NCBI GenBank assembly: GCA_005798925.1
Contig: SYID01000106.1
Location: forward strand, 1-6,402
DNA from: Verrucomicrobiota bacterium
GTDB taxonomy: Bacteria > Verrucomicrobiota > Verrucomicrobiia > Opitutales > UBA953
DNA length: 6,402 nt
Reading direction: 5' to 3'
Below the pieces are notes generated by a model. That model ran no database searches and was not told the origin of the DNA. It saw nothing but the letters and a program-made list of their open reading frames with translations. Both the position numbers and the translations under genes were made by a program. This document shows positions 6,056-6,402 of the stretch, piece by piece (the stretch's first letter is position 1; every line of letters begins with the position of its first letter).

Positions 6056-6402
6056 ATGAAGCCCGCCGCCTTCCTCCTCGCCCTCCTCTGCCTCGGCGCC
6101 TCGCTCCCGGCCCAATCGGCCAAGTCCGCCGCGAAAGCGGCGCCGAAGTCCGTCGACCGTTTCGCGATTCGGCCGGACGAGAAAGTCTCCTGGCACGACG
6201 TCCGCGCGACGGACCTCGAAGGCCGGGCCTTCCCGGACGCCGAGCGCAAGAGCTACTTCGACCGCCTGCCCGCCGAGGCCGACGGCAAGGTGACGCCCGC
6301 GGTCTGGGGCCTCAGCCGCGACAGCGCCGGCCTGATGTTCCGCTTCCGCACCGACGCGACGACGATCTACGCGCATTACAAGGTCACCAAGCCGCTGCTC
6401 GC
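6056..6402 (+). CDS. Exported SGNH/GDSL hydrolase-like protein, N-terminal domain (partial)
   Basis: The first 115 residues of an exported protein that runs off the right edge. It starts with a Sec signal peptide (MKPAAFLLALLCLGASLPA, likely cut near 19-22), then a lysine/alanine-rich linker (23-31). The segment from 46 to 110 has the signature of the beta-sandwich domain that precedes many SGNH esterases (GxDLY/SGNH_N type): WHDVRATDLEGRAFPD, SYFDRLPAEA, VWGLSRDSAGLMFRFRTDATTIYAHY. In that family the catalytic Ser-Asp-His domain follows and would lie outside the window, so esterase activity cannot be confirmed here; such enzymes often deacetylate carbohydrates. The ATG follows the previous stop by 6 nt with no Shine-Dalgarno sequence, suggesting co-transcription with the coiled-coil gene. 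These proteins are common in Verrucomicrobiota, Planctomycetota and Bacteroidota. Confidence 0.82.
   Translation, partial: MKPAAFLLALLCLGASLPAQSAKSAAKAAPKSVDRFAIRPDEKVSWHDVRATDLEGRAFPDAERKSYFDRLPAEADGKVTPAVWGLSRDSAGLMFRFRTDATTIYAHYKVTKPLL

Noticed and set aside
5351..6376. Long minus-strand open frame (341 codons) opposite the coiled-coil and esterase genes
   Set aside because: It crosses two plus-strand genes that have signal peptides and, in one case, a known domain; the antisense protein is low-complexity Gly/Arg/Leu and lacks such features.
1..6402. Mobile element, CRISPR array, tRNA or other RNA gene
   Set aside because: No transposase or integrase coding, no terminal or spaced direct repeats, and no cloverleaf-like segment; nearly all of the window is covered by recognisable protein genes.

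Overview
This window holds an ordinary but complete-looking RND-type (AcrAB/MexEF-OprN-like) tripartite efflux locus with its own AcrR/TtgR-type TetR repressor, followed by two genes for exported proteins. Base composition is very GC-rich, with strong third-position G/C bias in every gene. The exception is about 45 bp of AT-rich DNA at 4726-4772, which is the regulatory centre of the locus. The organism is a Gram-negative (diderm) bacterium: there is an outer-membrane efflux lipoprotein, a lipidated periplasmic adaptor and an inner-membrane RND pump. The GxDLY/SGNH-type esterase start at the right edge and the scarcity of Shine-Dalgarno sequences would suit Verrucomicrobiota (Opitutales-like) or a related PVC lineage. 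That placement is inference and weak; a high-GC proteobacterium is not excluded.

Layout, left to right. Minus strand: 1-531 is the N-terminal 177 residues of a NodT/OprM-type outer-membrane factor, cut by the window edge. 528-3635 is the 1035-residue HAE1-family pump, and 3639-4751 is the 370-residue membrane fusion protein. These three are read in the order adaptor, pump, outer-membrane channel, with a 3-nt gap and then a 4-nt ATGA overlap, so they form one tightly coupled operon. Plus strand: 4776-5381 is the divergent TetR/AcrR-type repressor. 5414-6049 is an exported coiled-coil protein of unknown function. 6056-6402 is the beginning of an SGNH-hydrolase-like exported protein, cut by the right edge.

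The most interesting part is the 24-bp gap between the two divergent start codons. An 18-bp inverted repeat with the ACATACA/TGTATGT core of AcrR/TtgR-family operators lies across the adaptor's own ATG. A second, AT-rich 17-bp palindrome fills the rest of the gap. Neither start codon has a Shine-Dalgarno sequence, and the gap is too short for two ordinary promoters with leaders. This suggests overlapping back-to-back promoters making leaderless or nearly leaderless mRNAs, shut off together by the repressor.

How it works (inference from family knowledge): the repressor binds the central operator and blocks both its own gene and the pump operon. A drug-like ligand releases it, and the adaptor, pump and outer-membrane channel assemble to export the compound using the proton gradient. 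I see no sign of a mobile element, CRISPR array, RNA gene or a wholly new system. The novelty candidates are the compact regulatory region and the uncharacterised coiled-coil protein.
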